A DNA stretch of 64,000 nucleotides from an uncultured Bacteroidia bacterium (GCA_902779765.1 CACZCQ010000008.1:1-64000), one strand, 5' to 3'. Numbered from the stretch's first letter, positions 17,688 through 27,707 are shown. A program made the numbers and translations. Notes: generated from the letters alone by a model not told the origin.

Positions 17688-19250
17688 ATGAGATATCTGA
17701 TACCTGTCATCTGTGCACTGGCGCTGATGACTGCATGCAATGCCGAAAGCCCTGATTCCGGTAAGACGGTCAAGGCAGACGTTTGCATCTATGGAGGCAC
17801 TTCCGCAGCTGTCACCGCAGCGAAAGCCGCCGCCCAGGAAGGCAAGAAGGTAGTCGTGATTTGCCCGGACGTCGTCCTCGGCGGAATGACCACGGGCGGT
17901 CTTGGTTCCACCGACATCGGAAACAAGCAGGCCATCATCGGTATGGCCAGGAAGTTCTACCGTGACCTCGGAGCCCACTACGGAGTGGAAGAGCAATGGA
18001 CTTTCGAGCCTTCCGTGGCACAGGGGATCATCGACAGCTATATGGATAACGAGAACATCTCGCTATACACGGAGTATTACCTGACTTCCGTATCCAAGAA
18101 AGGAACGAGGATCCAGTCCATCACCTGCAAGGGTGAAGGAGGTACGAAGACAGTCAAGGCTCCTGTTTTCATCGATGCGACATATGAGGGAGACCTGATG
18201 GCAATGGCAGGGGTAAGCTACCATGTCGGCCGTGAGGACCAATCCGTTTATGGAGAGCAGTGGAACGGCTCGCATGTGTCTTATTATCACCAGTTCCCCG
18301 ACGGTGTGGATCCGTTCGTGGAGAAAGGCAATCCGGACAGCGGACTCCTCTGGGGCATCCAGGACTGGAAGCTCAAGGAAGAGGGAGCCGGTGACAACTA
18401 TGTCCAGGCTTACAACTACAGGGTCTGCATGTCCAACGATCCGGCCAACCAGATTCCCATCACCCGCCCGGCGGATTACGACTCGACCAAGTACGAACTT
18501 CTCGTCAGGGTATTCGAAGCAGACCCGGACCCCCGCGTCAACGAATACTTCATCTGGAGCATAATGCCCAATGGCAAGACGGACATCAACAACCGAGGAG
18601 CCTTCTCATCCGATATGATCGGAATGAACCACGACTATCCGGAAGCATCCTGGGAAAGGCGCAAGGAGATAATCGAGGCACACAAGAGCTACACCCTCGG
18701 TCTTTTCTATTTCTATGTCTCAGACCCCAGGGTCCCCAAGGTCCTTCAGGACTGGGTAAGGGGATGGGGCTATGCCAAGGATGAATATCCCAAGACCGGC
18801 AACTGGACACACCAGCTCTACATCCGCGAAGCCAGGAGGATGATCGGCGAATATGTGGCCACCCAGGCCGACTGCGAAGGCAAATGCAATATTGAAGACG
18901 GCATCGGCTACGCAGCGTACCAGATGGACTCCCATAACTGCGAGCGCATTGTCATCCAGAAGGACGGCAAGTACATGGTCAAGAATGAAGGCGACGTGGA
19001 GAAGGGCGGTGGCAAGCCCTACCCGATCTCCTACAGGAGCATCACCCCGAAGAGGGAGGAATGCACCAACCTTCTGGTCCCTGTCTGCATGTCTTCCAGC
19101 CACATCGCCTACGGCTCGATCCGTATGGAACCCGTGTTCCTCGAGCTTGGCCAGGTGTGCGGAATCGCAGCATCGCTTGCCGGAAAGAAACCCGTCCAGT
19201 CCGTCGACGTAAAGACCATCCAGAAGAAAGTCGGCTATCCGGCTGAATAG
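17688..19250 (+). CDS. Exported FAD-dependent oxidoreductase, copy 2 of a tandem pair
   Basis: A 520-residue lipoprotein (ICALALMTAC) of the same FAD_oxidored family as its upstream neighbour, aligning along nearly its whole length: ICPDVVLGGMTTGGLG, ATYEGDLMAMAGVSYHVGRE, NYRVCMSNDP, RREARRMIGEYVATQADCEG-type segments and the C-terminal SSSHIAYGSIRMEPVFLELG are shared. The pair arose by tandem duplication. Differences cluster in the segment after GEQWNGSHVSYYHQFPDG versus GETLNGSQLRDKHQFIDG, probably lining the active site, so the two may act on different sugars. A strong terminator follows, making this the last gene of the SusC-led transcript. Confidence 0.85.
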   Translation: MRYLIPVICALALMTACNAESPDSGKTVKADVCIYGGTSAAVTAAKAAAQEGKKVVVICPDVVLGGMTTGGLGSTDIGNKQAIIGMARKFYRDLGAHYGVEEQWTFEPSVAQGIIDSYMDNENISLYTEYYLTSVSKKGTRIQSITCKGEGGTKTVKAPVFIDATYEGDLMAMAGVSYHVGREDQSVYGEQWNGSHVSYYHQFPDGVDPFVEKGNPDSGLLWGIQDWKLKEEGAGDNYVQAYNYRVCMSNDPANQIPITRPADYDSTKYELLVRVFEADPDPRVNEYFIWSIMPNGKTDINNRGAFSSDMIGMNHDYPEASWERRKEIIEAHKSYTLGLFYFYVSDPRVPKVLQDWVRGWGYAKDEYPKTGNWTHQLYIREARRMIGEYVATQADCEGKCNIEDGIGYAAYQMDSHNCERIVIQKDGKYMVKNEGDVEKGGGKPYPISYRSITPKREECTNLLVPVCMSSSHIAYGSIRMEPVFLELGQVCGIAASLAGKKPVQSVDVKTIQKKVGYPAE

Positions 19251-19272
19251 CACAAGGGTTTGTTTTACAGAA

Positions 19273-19298
19273 AAAGCGCAGGCTATTGTCTGCGCTTT
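19273..19298 (+). terminator. Intrinsic terminator after the FAD oxidoreductase pair
   Basis: A 9-bp perfect stem (AAAGCGCAG / CTGCGCTTT) with an 8-nt loop followed by ATTTATTTT. It divides the SusCD/FAD unit from the glycosidase unit. Confidence 0.8.
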
Positions 19299-19338
19299 AT
19301 TTATTTTAATTAAATTAGTAGAACTAATACTTGATGGG

Positions 19339-22299
19339 ATGGATAATATGTTTTCCGGCCTAAAAAAAGCCCTGGTCTTTCTGTTCGTTTCCTCCTTTCT
19401 GGCAGTCTGCTGCAAGCCTGCCGAAACCGATATCGTCAAGCCCAACAAGGTCCAGCAGGACTGGGCGGAGGCCGAAATCGGAGTGATGTTCCACTTCGAC
19501 ATGCAGGTCTATGTCCCCGAGTACAATTGGAGGGAATACGGCTCGCACCCTGACGCTGCCACTTTCAATCCAGTGGATCTAGACACGGACCAGTGGATGG
19601 AGGCGGCATCCAGGATGGGGGCGAAATATGCCGTGCTGGTTGCCAAACACGGGAGCGGATTCAGCCTGTGGCCGACGGAAGCTCACGAGTACAGCATAAA
19701 GAACAGCCCATGGAAGGACGGGAAGGGAGACATAGTGGCGGATTTCGTGGCATCCTGCAGGAAATACGGGATCAAGCCTGCCATCTACTGTAACACCAAT
19801 GCCAACGGATATCTCCACACCGACCGCGGGATAGTAGCCAAGGACGGTCCGGTCACGCAGAAGGAATATAATGCCGTGGTCGCAAAGCAGCTGACGGAAC
19901 TCTGGAGCAACTACGGAGAACTTTTCGAGATATGGTTCGACGGCGGCGTGCTGACCCCGAAGGAGGGTGGTGCCGACGTCCTGCCCCTCGTCAAGGAGCT
20001 GCAGCCCAATGCCATCGCATTCCAGGGCCCTCTGGGGCACGATAACCTTATCCGCTGGGTCGGCAACGAGGAGGGAACCGCTCCGGATCCGTGCTGGGCG
20101 ACCACCGATTCCACAACCAATTCCGACGGAGTCAAGATCATCGAAGGGCTCCACGGCAGTCCTGACGCCCCGTTCTGGTGTCCCGGAGAATCAGATTTCA
20201 CACTTAGGAAGAAGGCTGCCCCGGGATATGGCTGGATGTGGGCCGAGGGACAGGACAACCTGCTTTTCTCAGTGGATGAACTGATGGAGAAATACGAGAC
20301 CAGCGTCGGCCGTAACACCAACATGCTGCTCGGAATGGTGATCGATCCGAGCGGTCTCATTCCCGAAGCGGACGTGAAGCGCGTGGAAGAATTCGGGAAA
20401 GCCTTGAAGGAGCGCTACGGCACATCCGCAGCGGAAACTTCCGGAAAGGGAAAGAATATGGCATTGAGGCTTCCTTCCCCTACGGTAATAGACCGGGTAA
20501 TCCTTCAGGAGAATATCTCGGAAGGAGAGCGTGTCCTCGTCTGGCACCTTGAAGGGGTGAAGGCTGACGGCAGTGTCGTCAGACTCTGCGAAGGAACCAA
20601 TATCGGGCACAAGCGCATAGCCAGGTTCGCTCCGGTCGAAGTGGCATCCCTGCGGTTCGTCGCCGACTCCTCCAAGGCAAAGCCGATCATACGCCGTTTC
20701 GCAGCATTCGAGTCCAAAGAGAGTCCGAGGATAGTCAACATTATCAACTTCATCCGTTACACCGAACCCCGTTCGGAAGAAATTACCGAGAAGGTTCTCT
20801 ACGAGACCGTACACTCACAGGCTGAGGACCTTCGCTCGAAGGACCTTATCGGCACCTATCTGCTCCAGTATGACGCGCTTATAGATCCGTCATACCAGGC
20901 TCTGATGAAGGAGGAGATAGCCCGCGGTTGCGAGGTAGGAGCCTGGTGGGAGATCACCCAGCCTCACGTGGAGGCCGCAGGATATACATGGAGAGGACGC
21001 TTCCCCTGGGACTGGCACGCCCACGTTGGCTTCTCGGTTGGATACACCCAGGCCGAAAGGGAGCATCTCGTGGACATCTACATGGATAAATTCAAGGAGA
21101 TATTCGGCTTCTATCCCAAATCGGTCGGTTCCTGGTTCATAGAGGCAGGCACGCTTGCCTATCTCCGCGACAAATACGGGATCGAGGCTTCCTGCAACTG
21201 CCGCGACCAGGTCGGAACCGACGGCTACACCATCTGGGGAGGATATTGGAACGGTGGATACTATCCCAGCCGCCAGAACGCCTATATGCCCGCACAGACC
21301 AGGGAGGGTGGCATAGACGTTCCCATATTCAGGATGCTCGGAAGCGACCCCATCTACCAGTACGAGGCAGGAGTCGGCGGTGTCGTCCAGAGCGTGGTCA
21401 CCCTCGAGCCGGTCTATAAGAGAGGAGGTGGCGACCCGGACTGGATCGACTGGTTCTTCAGGATGTTCACGAAGGAGCCTCACCTGGGCTACAATTACGT
21501 CCAGGTCGGTCAGGAGAATTCCTTCACCTGGAACGCCATGGAGAAAGGGTTCGTCTGCCAGACCGACCGCCTCGTCAAACTTCGCGATGCAGGCAAGGTC
21601 AGGATCGAAACCCTCTGTGAAACCGGACGCTGGTTCAAGGAGAGTTACCCAGTCACTCCGCCCACCTCGGTCGTCACCACCGAGGATAACCAGGGCAACG
21701 GCCTGAAAACACTCTGGTTCAACAGCCGGTACTACCGCTGCAACCTTCTCTGGAAGGACAATTCACTGAAATTCCGCGACTTGCACGTATTCGACGAGAA
21801 CCTGAGGTCTGAATATCTAGACCATCCCGACACCCTTCCGGTATTCCATTACGAAACCCTTCCCCTGGTGGACGGATGCCTTTGGAGCTCTGCGGACAAT
21901 ATGGCCGGCCTGCGTTTCACTGCTCCCGGATTCGAAGGCGGAGACCCTGTATTCCCGGCCGACGACGAAGGAAAACGCCAGCAAGTAATCTGGCCTTCTT
22001 CGGACGGTAGCGGAAGGTTCCTGCTGTCCTTCGCCGAAGACTGTATCGATATCTCCTCCGACGGAAAGGTTGGAGACTGGTGCCTGGAACTTTCGGTCAA
22101 TCCCGGAACTGAACTGCCTTTCACGGAGATATCCGGCAAGTCCGTCAAGGCACGTTATCAAGGCATAGACTACGGGATGTCTGTCACGAAAGGTGAATTG
22201 GAGGACCTTCGTACGCAAGGCGGCGGCGCAGTCCTCCGCATCAAGCCTTCTGCCGGAAAGAGCGGCGGTACCGTTACCATTACACTTCCTGTCAAATAA
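19339..22299 (+). CDS. GH29 alpha-L-fucosidase fused to a deacetylase-like (probable DUF3863/DUF3864) module
   Basis: A 986-residue lipoprotein (VSSFLAVCC). Residues about 35-360 are a GH29 fucosidase: WFDGGV with the nucleophile Asp at 201, KHGSGFSLWPT, and TNMLLGM near the end of the barrel. Residues about 361-460 are the usual beta-sandwich. From about 463 a second module starts (IVNIINFIRYTEPRSEE), containing YLLQYDALIDPSYQ, EVGAWWEITQPHVE, WRGRFPWDWHAHVGFSVGYT, KSVGSWFIEAGTLAYL and FRMLGSDPIYQYEAG. It looks like a NodB/GH57-type barrel and matches my memory of DUF3863 followed by DUF3864, normally a separate protein. The fusion joins fucose removal to a second, uncharacterised activity. 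Overlaps the next gene by one base. Confidence 0.85.
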   Translation: MDNMFSGLKKALVFLFVSSFLAVCCKPAETDIVKPNKVQQDWAEAEIGVMFHFDMQVYVPEYNWREYGSHPDAATFNPVDLDTDQWMEAASRMGAKYAVLVAKHGSGFSLWPTEAHEYSIKNSPWKDGKGDIVADFVASCRKYGIKPAIYCNTNANGYLHTDRGIVAKDGPVTQKEYNAVVAKQLTELWSNYGELFEIWFDGGVLTPKEGGADVLPLVKELQPNAIAFQGPLGHDNLIRWVGNEEGTAPDPCWATTDSTTNSDGVKIIEGLHGSPDAPFWCPGESDFTLRKKAAPGYGWMWAEGQDNLLFSVDELMEKYETSVGRNTNMLLGMVIDPSGLIPEADVKRVEEFGKALKERYGTSAAETSGKGKNMALRLPSPTVIDRVILQENISEGERVLVWHLEGVKADGSVVRLCEGTNIGHKRIARFAPVEVASLRFVADSSKAKPIIRRFAAFESKESPRIVNIINFIRYTEPRSEEITEKVLYETVHSQAEDLRSKDLIGTYLLQYDALIDPSYQALMKEEIARGCEVGAWWEITQPHVEAAGYTWRGRFPWDWHAHVGFSVGYTQAEREHLVDIYMDKFKEIFGFYPKSVGSWFIEAGTLAYLRDKYGIEASCNCRDQVGTDGYTIWGGYWNGGYYPSRQNAYMPAQTREGGIDVPIFRMLGSDPIYQYEAGVGGVVQSVVTLEPVYKRGGGDPDWIDWFFRMFTKEPHLGYNYVQVGQENSFTWNAMEKGFVCQTDRLVKLRDAGKVRIETLCETGRWFKESYPVTPPTSVVTTEDNQGNGLKTLWFNSRYYRCNLLWKDNSLKFRDLHVFDENLRSEYLDHPDTLPVFHYETLPLVDGCLWSSADNMAGLRFTAPGFEGGDPVFPADDEGKRQQVIWPSSDGSGRFLLSFAEDCIDISSDGKVGDWCLELSVNPGTELPFTEISGKSVKARYQGIDYGMSVTKGELEDLRTQGGGAVLRIKPSAGKSGGTVTITLPVK

Positions 22300-23681
22300 T
22301 GAAAAACAACAAATACATTAAGACAATGAGAAAGTTATTCTTCCTTGCGATTATCTGTTCGCTCGCCATCGCTTCCTGCGGGAAAAAAGTCCCCGCATCC
22401 GTGCCTGCGACCATAAAGGACGGCATGATCGAACTCAAGACCCCTCCGCGGGCACCTGGACAGCAAAGCGCCCTTGGTATGGCCTGTGACCCGATCGACA
22501 CGGTCCGCATCGCCTTCGTAGGAGTGGGCGGCAGAGGTGCAAGTGCAGTGAAAAGGTATACCCAGATAGACGGTGTAAGGATCATGGCCTTCTGCGACCT
22601 CAAGCAGGACCGTCTGGATCTCTGCCAGGGTTATCTGAAAGATGCCGGGCTTCCCGAAGCGGACAACTATCTCGGAGAGACGGCCTACAAGGAACTGTGC
22701 GACAGGGATGACATTGACCTGGTGTACATCGCTACGGACTGGCTGGACCATGTGCCCATCTCCGTCTATGCCCTGGAACACGGTCATCACGTAGCCTGCG
22801 AGGTGCCGGCTGCAATGACTATAGACGAATGCTGGCAGCTCGTGGATGCCTGCGAGAAGAACCGCAGGCACATGATGATGCTGGAGAACTGCTGCTACGA
22901 CTTCTTCGAGATGTCCGCCCTCAATATGGCCCAGCAGGGCCTCTTCGGGGAGGTCTATCACGTGGAAGGCGCCTACATCCACTTCCTTTCCGAAGGTTGG
23001 GACAGGAGCGAGACCTGGAGGCTTGACTACAATATGGAGAACCGCGGGGACAACTATCCCACCCACGGACTCGGGCCGATCTGCCAGGTGCTGAACATCC
23101 ACAGGGGTGACAAGATGGACTACCTGGTAGCGATGGACACCCCGTCCTACAACGGTAAAGCCTCCGCAAAGAAATTCAGGGACAAGGATTACTGCAAGGA
23201 CGGCGACCACACCATCAGCCTGATCCAGACTGAGAAGAAGAAGCTCATCGAGGTCCAGCACAACGTGTACGCCTACCGTCCCTACACCAGGATGTACCAG
23301 CTCACCGGAACGGAGGGATTCGCCAACAAATACCCTGAGGAAGGGATTTCCGTCAAGGATTTGAACGGACATCTCTATGTTCCCCAGGAAGTGATGGACT
23401 CACTGCTGACTGCCTACAGGCCGGAGTTCGCCAAGGCGATCGAAGAGAAGGCAAAGACCGTCGGCGGCCACGGAGGGATGGACTATATCATGGACTACAG
23501 GCTGATCTACTGCCTGCGCCACGGACTGCCTCTGGACGAGGATGTCTATGATGCCGCCGAATGGTCGGCCGTCCAGGAACTGAGCAGGATTTCCCTGGAG
23601 AACGGTTCGATGCCTGTCCGCTTCCCTGACTTCACAAGGGGCGACTGGAATGTCACTGACGGATTCCGGTACGCGTTATGA
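22299..23681 (+). CDS. GH109-type Gfo/Idh/MocA protein (probable alpha-N-acetylgalactosaminidase)
   Basis: A 460-residue lipoprotein (SLAIASC) with a Rossmann domain (VRIAFVGVGGRGASAV) and the GH109 hallmarks: CEVPAAM where ordinary Gfo/Idh/MocA dehydrogenases have EKP, MMLENCCYDFFEMSALNMAQ, and GDNYPTHGLGPICQVLNIHRGD. GH109 enzymes cleave terminal alpha-GalNAc (for example from blood-group A structures) by an NAD-dependent oxidation-elimination mechanism. The start overlaps the fucosidase stop (TAATG) and its own stop overlaps the next gene (ATGA), so all three glycosidases are co-translated. An internal ATG nine codons in would also give a good signal peptide. Confidence 0.85.
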   Translation: MKNNKYIKTMRKLFFLAIICSLAIASCGKKVPASVPATIKDGMIELKTPPRAPGQQSALGMACDPIDTVRIAFVGVGGRGASAVKRYTQIDGVRIMAFCDLKQDRLDLCQGYLKDAGLPEADNYLGETAYKELCDRDDIDLVYIATDWLDHVPISVYALEHGHHVACEVPAAMTIDECWQLVDACEKNRRHMMMLENCCYDFFEMSALNMAQQGLFGEVYHVEGAYIHFLSEGWDRSETWRLDYNMENRGDNYPTHGLGPICQVLNIHRGDKMDYLVAMDTPSYNGKASAKKFRDKDYCKDGDHTISLIQTEKKKLIEVQHNVYAYRPYTRMYQLTGTEGFANKYPEEGISVKDLNGHLYVPQEVMDSLLTAYRPEFAKAIEEKAKTVGGHGGMDYIMDYRLIYCLRHGLPLDEDVYDAAEWSAVQELSRISLENGSMPVRFPDFTRGDWNVTDGFRYAL

Positions 23682-25810
23682 GGCACTGTCGGATCGCTGC
23701 GGCGCTGCTGCTGACGCTTATCGTTTCCTGCGCCAGGGAAGAGCCGGCAAAGGATTGGCTCATCGATGGCAGTCCATTTATTTCATCCGTGGAAGAATCC
23801 GGGGACGGGAAGGATATAATCCTGACCAACGGCCTGGTCAGCAGAATCTTCAGGATACAGCCGAACCTGGCGACCACGAACATCATCAACAACTCGACGG
23901 GAGAAACATTTATCCGCACCGCAAGCCCAGAGGGAACGATAACCATCGACGGAAAGGACTATTCCCTGGGAGGCCTCGGTGACATCGATGAATATGGTTA
24001 CCTGCTTGAAGGTTGGCTCGACAGGTTCACGCCCCTGCCGGATTCATTCCAGGTGGTCGACTCCAAGGTGACCGACCTCACGAAGAGGATGGAATGGAAC
24101 CGGAAACGCTGGTCCCTCATCAAGGATTGGGATCCGAAAGGGAAGGAACTGATATTCTTCCTGGAAGGGCCCGAGCCGGTAAAGGGTGTGAAGGTAGAAC
24201 TTCACTACGAGATATACGACGGGGCTCCGATCATAGGCAAATGGCTGGTCGTGGTCAATGAAAGCGGAAGGGAGATCAATCTTGACAGGTTCACCCTTGA
24301 AGAGCTTGCTGTCGTAGAATATGAGTCCGACGTGGATCACGTACCCCATTCTCCTGAAGGCAAATTGTATGTTGAGAGCGACTGGAGGCAGGTCTCCAGC
24401 ACCACGACATTTTGGGAGAAGGATCCCCGCTACACTTCACAGGTAAATTATGCCCTAAACACTCCCTGCCTTCTGGTTTCAAGGCTGCCGCTCGGTCCGG
24501 ATGAAACTCTGGAAGCAGGGGGCAGGTTTGAAAGCTACCGCAACTGGATAATGCCTTTCGACAGCGAGGACCGCGAAAGGAAAACCTTGTCAATCAGGCG
24601 TTTCCGAACCACTCTCGCACCATGGACCACAGAGAATCCCATATTCATGCATCTCACTTCTTCCAAGGAAGAGGATGTCAAGGCCGCCATCGACCAATGC
24701 GTCGAGACCGGCTATGAAATGGTGATCCTGAGTTTCGGCTCGGGCCTGAATATGGAGGACGAAAGCGAGGAAAACATAGCCAGGTTCAAGGGATATGTGG
24801 ACTATGCCCACTCCAGGGGAATAGAGATAGGAGGGTATTCGTTGCTGGCCAGCCGCTGGATCAGTGACGACGTGGACATCATCAATCCCGATACCGGGAA
24901 GCGTGGAGGAATGACCTTCGGCAGTTCGCCCTGCCTGTCCAGCGAATGGGGCCACGAATATTTCAGGAAGATCAAAACCTTCTTCGAGAAGACCGGGATG
25001 GACTTCTTCGAGCACGACGGCTCTTATTCCGGTGACCCCTGCGCCTCGACTTCCCACGCCTTCCACAAAGGCCTGGAGGACTCCCAGTGGAAGCAGAGGA
25101 AGATGCTGGAGGACCTCTACAAATGGATGAGGGCGGAAGGGATATACATGAACGTCCCGGACGAGGGAACCCTGCTGATAGGTTCCACTAAATGCTTCAT
25201 AGGCTATCGTGAGGTCAACTGGTCCCTCCCCCGCGAGCGACAGGTCATACTCGGGCGCCAGAACATATATGACGGAACGTGGAAGCGTATTCCTACAAGC
25301 AGCTGGACCTTCACTCCGCTCGTCCAGTATCATGGAGGCGGAGCGGCGGCCACCATCGAGCCGCTCGACGAGCACTTGGACTTCTACAAGGCCCATATGA
25401 TCCAGAACTACGGTTCGGGCGTCCAGTCCTGCTACCGTGGATTCAGGCTCTACGACACCGAGCGGACCAAGGAAGCGATAAAGGAGATCATCAGCTGGTA
25501 CAAGGAGCATCGCGACATCCTGTGCAGCGATATCATACACCTGCGCAGGCCCGACGGACGCGACTGGGACGGAATAATGCACGTTAATCCTTCGCTCGAC
25601 GAGAAGGGCTTCGTAATGCTCTACAATCCTACGGACAAGGATATAAGCCGCACGATAACCCTCCCTCTCTACTATACAGGCCTCACCGGGACAGCCCGTA
25701 TCCAGGAACAGGACGGCCCTGCCCGCAGGGTCCGCCTTGACCGCCGCTACAACGCGCCCGTGACCGTCACCATCCCCGCCAACGGTTATACTTGGTTGGT
25801 AATAAAATAA
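23678..25810 (+). CDS. Alpha-galactosidase-like glycoside hydrolase (clan GH-D-like)
   Basis: A 710-residue lipoprotein (LTLIVSC). The N-terminal 300 residues form a beta-rich domain as in GH36-like enzymes; the barrel follows, with DQCVETGYEMVILSFGSGL, MDFFEHDGSYSGDPCAS (candidate nucleophile Asp at about 446), DSQWKQRKMLEDLYKWMRA, and VQYHGGGAAATIEP; a beta-sandwich closes it (MLYNPTDKDISRTITLPLYY). I recognise the general pattern of Bacteroidetes proteins annotated as alpha-galactosidase, but the EHDGSY motif differs from the classical KWD or KYD of GH36/GH27, so the exact family is uncertain. Last gene of the glycosidase operon. Confidence 0.65.
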   Translation: MRHCRIAAALLLTLIVSCAREEPAKDWLIDGSPFISSVEESGDGKDIILTNGLVSRIFRIQPNLATTNIINNSTGETFIRTASPEGTITIDGKDYSLGGLGDIDEYGYLLEGWLDRFTPLPDSFQVVDSKVTDLTKRMEWNRKRWSLIKDWDPKGKELIFFLEGPEPVKGVKVELHYEIYDGAPIIGKWLVVVNESGREINLDRFTLEELAVVEYESDVDHVPHSPEGKLYVESDWRQVSSTTTFWEKDPRYTSQVNYALNTPCLLVSRLPLGPDETLEAGGRFESYRNWIMPFDSEDRERKTLSIRRFRTTLAPWTTENPIFMHLTSSKEEDVKAAIDQCVETGYEMVILSFGSGLNMEDESEENIARFKGYVDYAHSRGIEIGGYSLLASRWISDDVDIINPDTGKRGGMTFGSSPCLSSEWGHEYFRKIKTFFEKTGMDFFEHDGSYSGDPCASTSHAFHKGLEDSQWKQRKMLEDLYKWMRAEGIYMNVPDEGTLLIGSTKCFIGYREVNWSLPRERQVILGRQNIYDGTWKRIPTSSWTFTPLVQYHGGGAAATIEPLDEHLDFYKAHMIQNYGSGVQSCYRGFRLYDTERTKEAIKEIISWYKEHRDILCSDIIHLRRPDGRDWDGIMHVNPSLDEKGFVMLYNPTDKDISRTITLPLYYTGLTGTARIQEQDGPARRVRLDRRYNAPVTVTIPANGYTWLVIK

Positions 25811-25883
25811 CCTTCGCTCCGCCGGTCATCAACGGATTCGGACTGTTCCTGGACAGGATCAGCGGGTAATCTTATTCGGATAA

Positions 25884-27659
25884 CTACTTCTCCGGAAGAG
25901 GACGGATGTCCAGGTTCAGCTCGTCCAGCTGGATCTGGTCGATCTCGGACGGGGAGTCGATCATCACGTCACGGCCCTGGTTGTTCTTCGGGAAGGCGAT
26001 GAAGTCGCGGATGGACTCCTTGCCTGCGAAGAGGGCGCACACGCGGTCGAATCCGAAAGCCAGTCCTCCGTGGGGCGGAGCACCGAACTGGAAGGCGTGG
26101 ATGATGAAGCCGAACTTGTATTCAGCCTCCTCGGGACCGATTCCGAGCACCTCGAACATCCTCTTCTGTACATCGGCGTTGTGGATCCTGATGGAACCGC
26201 CACCGAGTTCGTTGCCGTTCAGAACGAAGTCATAGGCATTGGCGCAGACCCTTTCGAGGTCCTCCTTCCTGTTGCTGTTGAACCAGTCCATATGCTCCGG
26301 CTTCGGGGCGGTGAAAGGATGGTGCATGGCGTAGAAACGTCCGTCCTCCTCGCTCCATTCGAGAAGCGGGAAGTCCACGATCCACAACGGCGCGAACACC
26401 TTGGGGTCCCTGAGGCCGAGCCTGCCGCCCATCTCGAGACGCAGGACACCCAGCATGGTCTGGACCTTCCTCTTTTCGGGGCCGCTCATTATGAATATGA
26501 TATCGCCGGTCTTGGCCTCGACTGCCTCGGCGATGGTCTTCAGCTGTTCGGGTGAGTAGAACTTGTCGATGGATGACTTGACGGAACCGTCGGCGTTGAG
26601 CTTAATATAGATCAGGCCCTTGGCACCGACCTGGGGCCTCTTTACCCACTCGGTGATTTCGTCGATCTGCTTGCGGGTATATTCAGCTCCGCCGGGAACG
26701 GCGATAGCGCCCACGTATGCGGCATCGTCGAGCACCGAGAATCCGTTGCCCTTGACCTTGTCCGTAACCTCATGGATGGTCATTCCGAAGCGGATGTCCG
26801 GCTTGTCGGAACCGTAATTGTCCATAGCGTCATACCAGCTCATGCGGGGAAGAGGGTTCTTGATCTCGACATCAAGGACATTCTTGAAGAGAGTCCTCAT
26901 CATGCCTTCGAACATATTCAGTACATCCTCCTGCTCCACGAAGCTCATCTCGCAGTCGATCTGGGTGAATTCGGGCTGGCGGTCGGCGCGCAGGTCCTCG
27001 TCACGGAAGCAGCGTACGATCTGGAAATAGCGGTCGTAACCTGCCACCATCAGGAGCTGCTTGAAGGTCTGGGGGGACTGCGGAAGGGCGTAGAACTGTC
27101 CGGGGTTCATCCTGGAAGGGACCACGAAATCGCGGGCGCCTTCGGGAGTGGACTTGATGAGATACGGAGTCTCAATCTCCATGAATCCCTTGGAATCCAG
27201 ATAGTTGCGTACTTCGTGAGCCATCCTGTGCCTGAGGGCAAGAGCACTCTGGAGAGGATTACGCCTGAGGTCGAGATACCTGAACTTTGCCCTGATGTCC
27301 TCACCGCCGTCGCTCTCGTCCTCGATTGTGAACGGAGGGGTCACGGACTTGTTCAGGACGTTGATCTTCTCGAGCTTGATCTCGATGTCACCTGTGGGCA
27401 TCTTCGGGTTCTTGCTCTGGCGCTCGACAACCTCTCCGACCGCCTGGATTACGAACTCCCTTCCGAGGGAGGTGGCGGTTTCGACCAAGGAGGCATCTGC
27501 GTCTGCCTCAACGACCAGCTGGGTGATTCCGTAACGGTCACGCAGGTCGATGAAGGTCATTCCTCCAAGTTTCCTGGACCTCTGGACCCATCCGGCCAGG
27601 GTCACTTTCTGTCCGACATTGGCAATGCGGAGTTCTCCGCAAGTGTGATCTCTGTACAT
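25884..27659 (-). CDS. aspS: Aspartyl-tRNA synthetase
   Basis: A 591-residue class II synthetase of bacterial type: N-terminal OB-fold ([20 protein letters not shown]), motif 1 region [14 protein letters not shown], catalytic [20 protein letters not shown], motif 2 [18 protein letters not shown], the GAD insertion domain, and motif 3 [15 protein letters not shown]. It charges tRNA-Asp in the cytoplasm. Length matches the family. It is transcribed divergently from rsmA with a -7 element about 40 nt upstream of the ATG. Confidence 0.98.
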   Translation of the reverse strand: MYRDHTCGELRIANVGQKVTLAGWVQRSRKLGGMTFIDLRDRYGITQLVVEADADASLVETATSLGREFVIQAVGEVVERQSKNPKMPTGDIEIKLEKINVLNKSVTPPFTIEDESDGGEDIRAKFRYLDLRRNPLQSALALRHRMAHEVRNYLDSKGFMEIETPYLIKSTPEGARDFVVPSRMNPGQFYALPQSPQTFKQLLMVAGYDRYFQIVRCFRDEDLRADRQPEFTQIDCEMSFVEQEDVLNMFEGMMRTLFKNVLDVEIKNPLPRMSWYDAMDNYGSDKPDIRFGMTIHEVTDKVKGNGFSVLDDAAYVGAIAVPGGAEYTRKQIDEITEWVKRPQVGAKGLIYIKLNADGSVKSSIDKFYSPEQLKTIAEAVEAKTGDIIFIMSGPEKRKVQTMLGVLRLEMGGRLGLRDPKVFAPLWIVDFPLLEWSEEDGRFYAMHHPFTAPKPEHMDWFNSNRKEDLERVCANAYDFVLNGNELGGGSIRIHNADVQKRMFEVLGIGPEEAEYKFGFIIHAFQFGAPPHGGLAFGFDRVCALFAGKESIRDFIAFPKNNQGRDVMIDSPSEIDQIQLDELNLDIRPLPEK

Positions 27660-27699
27660 ATCTAGATTCGTTATTATTCGGATTATTCCGGCAAGACTG

Positions 27700-27707
27700 C
27701 AAATTTA
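27700..27707 (-). promoter_or_regulatory. -7 element (TAAATTTG) of aspS
   Basis: The minus strand reads TAAATTTG, matching TAnnTTTG, 40 nt before the aspS start codon; the -33 element is not obvious. Confidence 0.45.

Noticed and set aside
16200..17996. A 598-codon open frame on the minus strand
   Set aside because: Mirror of the FAD oxidoreductase pair; it has no family features and spans two real genes.
24590..25582. A 330-codon open frame on the minus strand
   Set aside because: Antisense to the well-supported glycoside hydrolase; no promoter or domain.
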